Source: Spirosoma sp. KCTC 42546 (GTDB lineage: Bacteria > Bacteroidota > Bacteroidia > Cytophagales > Spirosomataceae). Taken from it: a stretch of 64,000 bases of DNA. The stretch is from contig NZ_CP041360.1 of the NCBI RefSeq assembly GCF_006965485.1, positions 2,976,001 to 3,040,000 of the forward strand, in the 5' to 3' direction. Of this stretch, positions 27,071 to 34,588 are shown piece after piece. The notes under the pieces are model-generated. The model had not been told where the DNA came from. It saw only the letters and a list, made by a program, of their open reading frames with translations, and searched no databases. The translations under genes were made by a program, and so were the position numbers. Each line of letters opens with the position of its first letter. Within the stretch, counting starts at the first letter, position 1.

Positions 27071-27302
27071 ATTTTTTCTTTTTCTTCCGATCGTCCACCA
27101 TTTGCTTTATGGTTGGCGAGATGGCTTTTTCGCGTTCGAGACGCTTATTTTTAACATATTGAAAGGCGAACAAACAGGTCATTGACAGCATGAGCAGCCA
27201 ATAGCTATCGCCAAAGGTTGTACGCTGATATTCGGCAATCCAGAGTAGTAGAAAACCGGCAGCAGCCGATAGAAGCAAAATTTCTGAGAGTTTCAGTTTC
27301 AT
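27069..27302 (-). CDS. Small two-helix membrane protein at the end of the ccm cluster
   Basis: This is a 77-aa protein of unknown function. Two hydrophobic segments are visible (about residues 6-22 and 33-49), followed by a very basic tail ending in KKKKK. It lies 86 bases downstream of ccmF on the same strand, and its stop codon is in a hairpin. Its place suggests an accessory role in cytochrome maturation, but no family was recognised. Confidence 0.7.
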   Translation of the reverse strand: MKLKLSEILLLSAAAGFLLLWIAEYQRTTFGDSYWLLMLSMTCLFAFQYVKNKRLEREKAISPTIKQMVDDRKKKKK

Positions 27303-27388
27303 TACGAATTCACTGGTTGACAGTCGTCAAGTGGAGTCATTTGTTGGCAGTGGGCTACAGACTGCAACCGTTGACTAAAACCTGTTGA

Positions 27389-30049
27389 CTAGGCAACTTT
27401 GTTTTTCATCTTACTGAATTCCCGATACCGACGGATAGTTGCAATCAGGAAACCAAGTACAACAACCAGCGTTCCGATCCAGAGTATATTGATGAGTGGC
27501 TTTTCAAAGGCTTTCATTACGATATAATCCCGTTGCGTCCGGTTAACGGCAAAGGTAAACTTGCCCGTCCGGGGATCAATTTCATTAAGCTGGATACGAA
27601 CACCCAACTCATCGCTCATTTCGGCCGGGTGCGCTACCATACGATCCTTAATGATAAAGGCCGGGTTTAGAATATGCTCACCGGTTTTATCCAGCACCCG
27701 TACCCGCGCCCGGACTGCGGCATCGTTGGGGCCAATCTCCATTCCTTCTACCTCAGTTGCCCGTGCCACATCATCCAGAATTGCCACATAGTCGTTCAGG
27801 AAAAATGTGTCTTTGATGGCAACGCTGTACGTTTCGGTTTTCTCCCACTTATTTTCGTCTGCTGGGTTAGGTACCGAGTTGACATACGTGTAAATGTCGC
27901 GATCGATTTTGTGTCGAGTATCCGGTGATGCTAGCAGCCCCATTTTTTCATTTACCTGTGCCCGTGGATACAGGTTGAAAATGGGCCCGTTTGGCTCCCG
28001 ATATTCAACTTCATAATAGGTATTTTCGGGATACAAGGCCAGCGTATCACCCTTCTTGTGGTACACCTTACCATTCTGTTCAAGGTCTCGCTGGGCAATA
28101 CCGTGGAAATCCCCTTCAATGACCGTTACATCCTTAATGGGGATGTATTTGGGCATATCCCGAACTTCAATACGCTGACCACGATAGGTAATTTGGTAGT
28201 TCCCCATTTTCTCGGGCTGGTTCAACCAAAGCAGCGTATTTTCCTTGTTTTCTTTATTGTCGTTTTTCGTAAACTCATCCTGTTTGGAAATGAGCAGGCC
28301 ACTATTATTGATCGAAATAACCTTCGAGAAACCGGCCGAGTACAGAATACCAAGCAGCATAAGCGCCATACCAATGTGCGCAATCGCTCCTCCCGACATC
28401 CGGTAGTTACCACGAATAATACCCAGCAGAATAGTGCCATTGGTAACCAGTGCAAAAACGCCAGCCACCAGAATAGCCATATAAACCGGACTTTTTACCG
28501 AACCGAAGGCAATCAGACCCGCGCTGATAAGCAGCGTCAGAATACCGGGCGTAATCAGCGCATCCCATTTTTTATTGTCGAGCTTCCGCCACCACATAAA
28601 CTGACCAATACCCGTCAGCAAAGCAATGACAACAAAAAACCAAATCTGAAACTTGGAATAGTGCGCAATCTGATCGGCGGGTAAAGCAAGGTTAGAGATT
28701 TTACCAAAAGCTTCCAGTATCTTGTTATAAACTGGGATCGAGGTGGTGGCAATAACCTGGAAAGAAGCCAGACAGATAACCGTTGCGCCAATAAATAACC
28801 AAAATTCTTTAGTATAGACTGACGCTTCCTGCTCATCGGTTGGAATGTATTTCCACTTACGGGCAGCTAGTACGACGGCAAAAACGACAAATACCATCAG
28901 ATAGATAAGCAATTGTCCCGACAAACCTAAATCGGTAAACGAGTGTACCGATGCATTCCCCAGAATACCACTTCGAGTCAGGAAGGTTGCGTATAGAATC
29001 AGCAGGAATGTGCTGATGGTCAGGATAATGGCTGATTTTAACCCTGTTGATGACTTCTTTGCGATCAGCATGGTGTGTAGGGCGGCCACCATCACAAGCC
29101 AGGGTACATATACGGCATTTTCGACGGGATCCCAGTTCCAGTAGCCACCAAAGTTGAGGGTTTCATAAGCCCAATACCCCCCCATCATGATCCCGATTCC
29201 CAGAATCATGGCGCCAAACAACGTCCAGGGCAGCGCAGGGCGAATCCATTCGAGAGGTTGGTTGCGCCACAGCCCGGCAATGCAATAAGCAAATGGCACC
29301 AGAGTCAGCGCAAACCCAAGGAATAAGGTTGGCGGGTGAATCACCATCCAATAGTTCTGAAGCAGGGGGTTCAGGCCATTTCCGTCTTTTGGAACAAAGT
29401 TCGGGTCGGCACCGAAAATGGGTGCTTCGGGCATGGCTTCTCTCAACAACAGAAAGGGTGTAGAGCCAATTTTAAACGTTTCTCCGAAAACAACGCCCAG
29501 AATCATTGAGGCCAGGAATACCTGCACCAGGGCGAAAAGTGCCATGATGGGCGCTTCCCAGGTGGAACCGGCTTTCCGAATTAAAATAGCACCCAGTACC
29601 GCATTCCAGAACAGCCAGAGTAAAAATGAGCCTTCCTGGCTTTCCCAGAAACAGGCAATCATGTACTGAACCGGCAATGCCCGAGACGAGTGACTCCAGG
29701 CATAATGGTACTCGAAGTAGTGATTGAAAATAATGTAGAATAGGCTGGCAGCCACACCGACTACAGCCGCTCCATGAATATAGAACGCCCAGCGAGCCAG
29801 CGTTTTCCACTCATCACGAGCGGGGGGCGTAGCGGCCTGGGCCGTGGTTTTTACCTTACGTTTGGTCGTCTTGCCGCCAAAACTAGACTCTCCGGCGTAA
29901 GCAAGCTGAGGCTCTTCAATATGCTCAACCTGTGATTTAGCCCCTTTGCCTAAAGCCGAAAGGAAATAAGCAACCGTTGCTACGAGTGCCGTAACGAACG
30001 ATAGAATAACAAAAAAGTGGCCGAGTTGCCCGACTGTGGTATGTATCAT
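27389..30049 (-). CDS. ccmF: CcmF/CcsA-type cytochrome c heme lyase membrane subunit
   Basis: This polytopic membrane protein delivers heme to apocytochrome c. The tryptophan-rich heme-handling motif is in NFGGYWNWDPVENAVYVPWL. Conserved CcmF parts such as SQEGSFLLWLFWN, NPLLQNYWMVIHPPTLFLGF and FLTRSGILGNASVHSF are present. At 886 aa it is longer than proteobacterial CcmF, with an extended periplasmic part at about residues 600-850 and a last helix (ILWIGTLVVVLGFLIA). The start codon lies three bases after the toxin gene stop. It belongs to the ccmB-C-D-E unit despite the intervening toxin-antitoxin pair. Confidence 0.93.
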   Translation of the reverse strand: MIHTTVGQLGHFFVILSFVTALVATVAYFLSALGKGAKSQVEHIEEPQLAYAGESSFGGKTTKRKVKTTAQAATPPARDEWKTLARWAFYIHGAAVVGVAASLFYIIFNHYFEYHYAWSHSSRALPVQYMIACFWESQEGSFLLWLFWNAVLGAILIRKAGSTWEAPIMALFALVQVFLASMILGVVFGETFKIGSTPFLLLREAMPEAPIFGADPNFVPKDGNGLNPLLQNYWMVIHPPTLFLGFALTLVPFAYCIAGLWRNQPLEWIRPALPWTLFGAMILGIGIMMGGYWAYETLNFGGYWNWDPVENAVYVPWLVMVAALHTMLIAKKSSTGLKSAIILTISTFLLILYATFLTRSGILGNASVHSFTDLGLSGQLLIYLMVFVVFAVVLAARKWKYIPTDEQEASVYTKEFWLFIGATVICLASFQVIATTSIPVYNKILEAFGKISNLALPADQIAHYSKFQIWFFVVIALLTGIGQFMWWRKLDNKKWDALITPGILTLLISAGLIAFGSVKSPVYMAILVAGVFALVTNGTILLGIIRGNYRMSGGAIAHIGMALMLLGILYSAGFSKVISINNSGLLISKQDEFTKNDNKENKENTLLWLNQPEKMGNYQITYRGQRIEVRDMPKYIPIKDVTVIEGDFHGIAQRDLEQNGKVYHKKGDTLALYPENTYYEVEYREPNGPIFNLYPRAQVNEKMGLLASPDTRHKIDRDIYTYVNSVPNPADENKWEKTETYSVAIKDTFFLNDYVAILDDVARATEVEGMEIGPNDAAVRARVRVLDKTGEHILNPAFIIKDRMVAHPAEMSDELGVRIQLNEIDPRTGKFTFAVNRTQRDYIVMKAFEKPLINILWIGTLVVVLGFLIATIRRYREFSKMKNKVA

Positions 30050-30052
30050 TCG

Positions 30053-30307
30053 CTAAATAATTCTATCGTATTCTGCCTGAGAGCCTATCCAAAACCAAAG
30101 CAAGTCTTCGCCATCTTCACTAGCTAAAGAACGATACTTTTTTCCAACTCGAACCGACCATAAGCCTTCCCGAACTACTTTAAAATGTAAAGATGGGTGA
30201 TGCAAATTGGTTTTGAGGAGTGCAAAGTTTTTGTCAGCCAAATTTTGAATGTCTTTGGGTAATACATGATAACAATCCCAAAAATCTGGAGTTGTCTTAT
30301 AAATCAA
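30053..30307 (-). CDS. RelE/ParE-like toxin of a type II toxin-antitoxin pair
   Basis: This 84-aa protein has the length and pattern of the RelE/ParE fold: FWDCYHVLPKDIQNLADKNF helices, then basic strands HFKVVREGLWSVRVGKKYRSLA and a tail LWFWIGSQAEYDRII typical of this subgroup. No ATG exists at the start; TTG at 30307 overlaps the antitoxin stop codon as TTGA, so translation is probably coupled to and limited by the antitoxin gene. It lies between ccmE and ccmF in the same direction. Toxicity is inferred from family only. Confidence 0.82.
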   Translation of the reverse strand: MIYKTTPDFWDCYHVLPKDIQNLADKNFALLKTNLHHPSLHFKVVREGLWSVRVGKKYRSLASEDGEDLLWFWIGSQAEYDRII

Positions 30308-30501
30308 AGTGGTCGAGTTAAGCCTTGACGGTTTTGTTCTTTCGCCCTGGCAATAAGCGCGTCTAACCGACCGGCCTTGTCATCTTTTTCAATTTGTCTG
30401 TCCCACAGTTGGTTGCGAAGTTCTGCTAACCAGTCTGCCAATTCATGTATCTCCTTATCAGGAAGATTTTCGATGGCTGTTTCAATTTCCTGTACGCTCA
30501 T
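30304..30501 (-). CDS. Antitoxin partner of the RelE/ParE-like toxin
   Basis: This 65-aa protein is mostly helical and charged. It has the pattern of antitoxins paired with this toxin subgroup: SVQEIETAIENLPDKEIHELADWL, then LWDRQIEKDDKAGRLDALIARAKEQNR and a TRPL end. Its ATG overlaps the ccmE stop codon as ATGA, and its own stop overlaps the toxin start. No separate promoter space exists, so the pair appears to be expressed from the ccm transcript. A DNA-binding domain is not evident. Confidence 0.8.
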   Translation of the reverse strand: MSVQEIETAIENLPDKEIHELADWLAELRNQLWDRQIEKDDKAGRLDALIARAKEQNRQGLTRPL

Positions 30502-30938
30502 AGTTGTGCTGTTTTCGCTTCATGCTCAGTTGTTTCCAGCTTACCATCCTGATATTTTGAAGGACATTTCAACAGAATTTTGTTGCACTGAAAATGGTCG
30601 CCTTGCATATCGCCAATGATCACGATCTGTTCTGAACGTTCAAAATCCTGCGGTTTAGGACTGTTGAACACAACTTTTTGGGCCCGATTGTCATTGTCGA
30701 TTAGCGTAAACTCGAAATGGTTAGGGTCGATGGCGGGGTTATAGAACATGTCTACGATCTGCCCCTGCGCATCTTTTTTGACCTTGCCCACTACGTGAAT
30801 CATCTTATCGTCGCCATCCTGTTTCATTTGTTGCGCTTTGGCAAATGTGACATAAACACTGGCGTCCCCGGCAGTCGAGGCAATAATACCGATGGCGATT
30901 GCAATGATGACAATGCCAATTATGTGAGAGATTTTCAT
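30498..30938 (-). CDS. ccmE: Cytochrome c maturation protein CcmE, CxxxY type
   Basis: CcmE is the periplasmic heme chaperone of the Ccm pathway. One N-terminal helix (residues 5-22) anchors an OB-fold domain with MIHVVGKVKKD, FEFTLIDNDN and QIVIIGDMQGDHFQCNKILLKC. The heme-binding position, normally His in HxxxY, is Cys125 in CPSKY (CxxxY). This Cys variant is known from some Ccm systems. Cys118 is also close by. Length 146 aa. It follows ccmD by 52 bases and overlaps the antitoxin gene by four bases. Confidence 0.93.
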   Translation of the reverse strand: MKISHIIGIVIIAIAIGIIASTAGDASVYVTFAKAQQMKQDGDDKMIHVVGKVKKDAQGQIVDMFYNPAIDPNHFEFTLIDNDNRAQKVVFNSPKPQDFERSEQIVIIGDMQGDHFQCNKILLKCPSKYQDGKLETTEHEAKTAQL

Positions 30939-30990
30939 AGTACAACTAACTTATGATCAGGATTTGGGGTAATCAAAAGGTGAGCAGTCT

Positions 30991-31245
30991 TTAGTGACTA
31001 ACAACGGTTGATTTGTTCTTTACTTCTTTTTCCAGTTTGCCAATCTGCCGATCGAGCCGGATCAGATAAATGATAATACCGGTAAAAACAGCCGCAACAA
31101 CCGCCACGACTACCCAGATTTTGCCATCGGCCCGAAGCTGATCCGCCATTTCAACACCGCCAGAAACAGGTTGCTGAGCGAATACATGTTGGCTAAGTAG
31201 AAGTAAAGCCGCTAATGAGAATTTCGTCAAAAAAGACAGTCGCAT
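30991..31245 (-). CDS. ccmD: CcmD-like small membrane protein
   Basis: This 84-aa protein has a signal-like N-terminus ending near VFAQ, a second hydrophobic helix (VVVAVVAAVFTGIIIYLI, about 46-63) and a charged coil RLDRQIGKLEKEV. The single membrane helix followed by a basic and acidic tail resembles CcmD, which links CcmE to CcmC. Placement between ccmC and ccmE supports this. The extra signal peptide is a Bacteroidota-style feature. Confidence 0.75.
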   Translation of the reverse strand: MRLSFLTKFSLAALLLLSQHVFAQQPVSGGVEMADQLRADGKIWVVVAVVAAVFTGIIIYLIRLDRQIGKLEKEVKNKSTVVSH

Positions 31246-31311
31246 TTGAATACGAAATAGTTAGAAAAATAACGCAAAAATAAGCTGAATCATTCCAGAA
31301 ACCCGATGACT

Positions 31312-31971
31312 TTAGTCATCTAAAGCCGCTTTCACTCGCCGAAACCGGATGCTAAGTTCCGTAATCCAGACGCCTAATAAGGTAAATCCGATAATAGCCG
31401 GATAGAAAACCATACGCATGTTATTGTCCATATCGTATTTGCCAAATGCCGGGTTACCTCCATTACCAGGGTGGAGTGAATCTGTCAAACGGGGCACGAT
31501 AAAAATCAAGGGAACAAATACGGCAAAGGCAAAAATATTATAGACTGCCGAAATGCGGGCACGTCGTTGCTCATCATCAAACGAACCGCGCAGGATCAAA
31601 TAAGCAAGGTACATGAGCATCCCGACGGCCACGCTGTTGAGCTTCGGATCATTCGGCCAGGGTTCGCCCCAGGTAAAGTTTGCCCACAAAGAGCCCGTTG
31701 CACAGCCCAGAATCCCGAACAAAATAGCGGTATTGGCAAACTCAACAGCAATTAAATCATCATCAAACCGACCACTGCGCAGGTATTTAATTGAGAAAAT
31801 AGCCGATGTGAGCAACAAGATGATCATCCCGAACCAGAGGGGTACATGGAAATAGACATTCCGAATACTTTCATTCAGAATGGGTTGGCGAGGTACAACG
31901 CCCAGAAAGCCTTTCAGAATTACGTATGTTAAAATCAAGACTCCGAGAGCCTTCCACCAGGTATTTTTCAT
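31312..31971 (-). CDS. ccmC: CcmC heme-handling membrane protein
   Basis: CcmC loads heme onto CcmE. The WWD-type motif is GSLWANFTWGEPWPNDPKL, and the flanking histidines are expected in NVYFHVPLWFG and DSLHPG. Six membrane helices fit the 219-aa length. The start at 31971 (MKNTWWKALG) is preferred; an ATG at 31998 would place the N-terminus in an inverted repeat. It lies 67 bases after ccmB on the same strand. Confidence 0.93.
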   Translation of the reverse strand: MKNTWWKALGVLILTYVILKGFLGVVPRQPILNESIRNVYFHVPLWFGMIILLLTSAIFSIKYLRSGRFDDDLIAVEFANTAILFGILGCATGSLWANFTWGEPWPNDPKLNSVAVGMLMYLAYLILRGSFDDEQRRARISAVYNIFAFAVFVPLIFIVPRLTDSLHPGNGGNPAFGKYDMDNNMRMVFYPAIIGFTLLGVWITELSIRFRRVKAALDD

Positions 31972-31976
31972 TGTGC

Positions 31977-32035
31977 AACGCGGACATCCTGTCCGCATTT
32001 AATAATCAGGTACATGTAGACAGGATGTCCACGTT
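31977..32035. repeat. Imperfect hairpin between ccmB and ccmC
   Basis: AACGCGGACATCCTGTC (31977-31993) pairs with GACAGGATGTCCACGTT (32019-32035) with one mismatch. It fills the ccmB-ccmC gap and could tune expression within the operon. The ACAGGATGT core is shared with the hairpin at 19834-19910. Confidence 0.65.
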
Positions 32036-32038
32036 ACG

Positions 32039-32713
32039 TTAACTCCTCCACAAAAACGGAAATAACAGCCACGACAGTGTTAATACAATAGCATCGATAG
32101 CCAGCACGGTTCCAATCTCACTCCAGCTAACACTACGATCCAGACCGTCGAGGGCATTTTTTGAAATTTTTACTAACATCAATAACAGCGGCAGGATAAT
32201 TGGAAAGCTCAGTACCGCCATTAGCGTGGCCGGATTTTCTGCTTTACTGGCAATGCCTGAAACTAGGGTAAGTGAAGCCGCGAATCCTATAGCGCCTAAT
32301 AGTAACGTCAATAGGTATAAAGGCACGTCGTTGACTGGATTACCCAATACAAACGCATAAACCCCAAATCCCAGAAACGCTAACGCAAGCATTAGTACGG
32401 TGTTGTAGAGAATTTTTGAGAGGATGATCTGCTCCGGACTGGCCAGTGTATAATAGTATAACTGTCGACCGGCACGTTCCTGTACAAAGCTTTTGGCAAT
32501 GGCATTAATGGCGGTGAATAACAGGATAATCCAGAAAAGCGTGTTCCAGACAATGGGTGTTAGCTGACCACGCCGGGCATTAAAGCTTAGGTAACACACA
32601 AACACGGCTCCTACAATGTAGAGCAGCATGCCATTGAGTGCATAGCGTTGACGCCATTCCAGCAGAAACTCTTTCCGCATCAATGCACTCATCTGCCGTA
32701 CCGACTCTGCCAT
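32039..32713 (-). CDS. ccmB: CcmB heme exporter permease
   Basis: CcmB is the membrane subunit of the CcmAB transporter in cytochrome c maturation. The 224-aa protein has a cytoplasmic start with LMRKEFLLEWRQRYALNG and about six helices. The conserved segment SFVQERAGRQLYYYTLASPEQIILSKI and PIILPLLLMLVK match CcmB. It is the first gene of the ccm unit in this window. The ATPase CcmA is not in the window. Confidence 0.93.
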   Translation of the reverse strand: MAESVRQMSALMRKEFLLEWRQRYALNGMLLYIVGAVFVCYLSFNARRGQLTPIVWNTLFWIILLFTAINAIAKSFVQERAGRQLYYYTLASPEQIILSKILYNTVLMLALAFLGFGVYAFVLGNPVNDVPLYLLTLLLGAIGFAASLTLVSGIASKAENPATLMAVLSFPIILPLLLMLVKISKNALDGLDRSVSWSEIGTVLAIDAIVLTLSWLLFPFLWRS

Positions 32714-32732
32714 ATCTGTTTTGTTGATTCTG

Positions 32733-32740
32733 CAAATTTA
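32733..32740 (-). promoter_or_regulatory. Bacteroidota -7 box for the ccm operon
   Basis: On the minus strand this reads TAAATTTG, a perfect TAnnTTTG match, 19 bases before the ccmB start. TTTT lies 23 bases upstream as a weak -33 element. Confidence 0.5.
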
Positions 32741-32767
32741 CGGTGCAATGCTGACGCGGAAAAGAAA

Positions 32768-32775
32768 TAGTTTTG
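32768..32775 (+). promoter_or_regulatory. Bacteroidota -7 box for the TSUP gene
   Basis: TAGTTTTG matches TAnnTTTG and lies 16 bases before the ATG at 32792. The two divergent promoters share a region of under 80 bases. Confidence 0.45.
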
Positions 32776-32791
32776 TGTTCTGATTCTCTTC

Positions 32792-33559
32792 ATGGACTAC
32801 AATTCTATTATTACCCTTTGTGGGTTCTCCTTTCTGGCGGGCTTTATCGATGCGATTATTGGGGGAGGTGGGTTAATTCAAACGCCTGCCATCTTATTTA
32901 CCCTGCCGCAATACCCGGTTCCCACACTCATTGGTACCACTAAAATTCCATCGCTGGGTGGGAGCCTGATGGGGGCGTTTCAATATAGCCGACGGGTTGC
33001 TGTGGTTGGACGGTTTATTGCGCCCATGATGGCGATTGCTTTTGGTGCCTCCTGGCTGGGCGCCTGGACACTTACGCGGGTGCCGAACAGCTTTATGAAA
33101 CCATTGGCACTTACCATCCTGATAGCGGTATTCATCTATACGCTCACGCAAAAAAACTTTGGGCAGGTATCGCATCGGATCGTTACCGAAAAGCAGCAGC
33201 GATTACGCATGTGGTTGATGGGAGCCATTATTGGTTTCTATGATGGCTTCTTCGGACCGGGGACAGGTAGCTTTCTGGTCCTGGGTTTCATCGCACTGAT
33301 TGGCTTCGATTTCCTGAAAGCCAGTGCACATGCTAAACTGGTGAATGCATCTACAAATCTGGCCTGTACATTGTTTTTTGCAAACAAGGGTTATATACTC
33401 TATGCCTTTGCCTTCCCAATGGCGTTGGCAAACCTATCGGGGGCGTTTTTGGGCGCTCGTTTGGCTATTTTGAAGGGCAATCGGTTTATTCGGATATTCT
33501 TCCTGTTGGTTATTGCAGCTACCATCCTGCGGTTTGCGTGGGATCTGCTGGTTAAATAG
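32792..33559 (+). CDS. TSUP (TauE/SafE) family membrane permease
   Basis: This 255-aa polytopic protein belongs to the sulfite/organosulfonate exporter-like TSUP family. It has the two repeated motifs expected: GFIDAIIGGGGLIQTPAI near the N-terminus and GFYDGFFGPGTGSFLVLGF in the middle, with about eight helices. The substrate is not known; sulfur compounds are usual for the family, and sulfatases at the left end release sulfate, but no direct link is visible. The stop codon TAG is the first three bases of a hairpin repeat. Confidence 0.9.
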   Translation: MDYNSIITLCGFSFLAGFIDAIIGGGGLIQTPAILFTLPQYPVPTLIGTTKIPSLGGSLMGAFQYSRRVAVVGRFIAPMMAIAFGASWLGAWTLTRVPNSFMKPLALTILIAVFIYTLTQKNFGQVSHRIVTEKQQRLRMWLMGAIIGFYDGFFGPGTGSFLVLGFIALIGFDFLKASAHAKLVNASTNLACTLFFANKGYILYAFAFPMALANLSGAFLGARLAILKGNRFIRIFFLLVIAATILRFAWDLLVK

Positions 33560-33640
33560 AACGCTGATTGGTATGATTATCAAGATCAATCATTTTTATG
33601 ATCATAATAAATCATAATGATCATAAAAATCAGCGTTCTA
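33557..33640. repeat. Hairpin repeat, GAACGC-GAT-ATGATCAT family (copy 4)
   Basis: The ends TAGAACGCTGATTGGTATGA and TCATAAAAATCAGCGTTCTA form inverted arms with GATCAT blocks inside. It lies between convergent genes and includes the stop codon of the TSUP gene, so it may act as a two-way terminator. Confidence 0.8.
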
Positions 33641-33650
33641 TAATGTGAAA

Positions 33651-34496
33651 TCAAAAATTCAGTTTCCCCCACAATTTCCGAATTGGATCGGCCCAACTGG
33701 GCAAATCCAACTGTGTTGGGTCCTGACAAATCGCTAATACCTGTTCGGCCGTTAGCCGTTGATCGGGGTTGACAACCAGTAATTTATCAATGAGTCGTTC
33801 GCAGGTGCGCGATAGAGTAGGCTTTAATTTAATAGGAGAGAGGTAATCCGCTTTTTGAACCAGCCGTCCTATTTCCGATTCTGTAGTGCCGCCAAAGGGA
33901 GTATAGCCGGTCAGCATTTCGTAAAATAACACGCCCAGCGCCCAGCAATCTGATGCCGATGTGCTCTCTCCGGTAAATTGCTCAGGGGCCATGGTATAGG
34001 CTGTACCAACTAAATGTCCTTGACGCGTAAGCCGGGGGGAGTTGGCTAATCGGGCTAGGCCAAAGTCCAGTAGTTTGGCGTTACCCTGACGTCCAAATTT
34101 TATGTTCCCTGCTTTCAGGTCCCGATGCACGATCTGATGACGGTGCAGATAGGCCAATGCCGACGCAACCTGCCCCAGTATTTTCCAGGCGGCTTCTTCG
34201 GTAAGTGGGCCATTTTTGCGGGTAAACTGTTCAATTGTTGGTCCCTCTATGTACTCCATTACCAGGCAGAAAAGACCACCTTCAACGAAAAATTCGTGTA
34301 GTAGGGCGATATGTGGATGCCGTAATGATGCCTGAACGGTAGCCTCGTTTCGAAAACGTTCCGCGTGTTCCAAGCGACTTAGCAATTTGATGGCTACCGT
34401 TTGGCGTGTCGTATCATTATACGCCTGATACACTTCTCCCATGCCGCCCGACCCCAGCCATTGGGTGAGCGTATAGCCTCGAATTGTCTGGTTCAT
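33651..34496 (-). CDS. Hanks-type serine/threonine protein kinase
   Basis: This 281-aa soluble kinase consists of little more than the catalytic domain. Visible elements are the glycine loop LGSGGMGEVYQAYN, the ATP lysine in VAIKLL, the catalytic loop HRDLKAGNIKFG and the DFGLARL segment. APEQFTGE is in the activation segment. It has no membrane helix or PASTA/sensor domain, so regulation must come from partners. It is downstream of an ABC exporter and an EF-hand-like membrane protein on the same strand. An ATG at 34562 is possible, but 34496 starts directly before the kinase fold. Confidence 0.93.
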   Translation of the reverse strand: MNQTIRGYTLTQWLGSGGMGEVYQAYNDTTRQTVAIKLLSRLEHAERFRNEATVQASLRHPHIALLHEFFVEGGLFCLVMEYIEGPTIEQFTRKNGPLTEEAAWKILGQVASALAYLHRHQIVHRDLKAGNIKFGRQGNAKLLDFGLARLANSPRLTRQGHLVGTAYTMAPEQFTGESTSASDCWALGVLFYEMLTGYTPFGGTTESEIGRLVQKADYLSPIKLKPTLSRTCERLIDKLLVVNPDQRLTAEQVLAICQDPTQLDLPSWADPIRKLWGKLNF

Positions 34497-34588
34497 AGTT
34501 GTTTGACGTTTTCGGGATTCAGTTTGAGGTTTACGGCGATGGACCACCGTAGTGACGGACACCGTAAACCAAATACTGTAAACCGACT

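Noticed and set aside
28058..28684. 208-codon open frame antisense to ccmF
   Set aside because: It is rich in Asn, Gln and His in a way typical of the shadow of a membrane-protein gene; ccmF is certain here.
34497..34562. Longer N-terminus for the kinase
   Set aside because: The extra 22 residues are basic and polar with no match to the kinase fold; the ATG at 34496 is directly before it.
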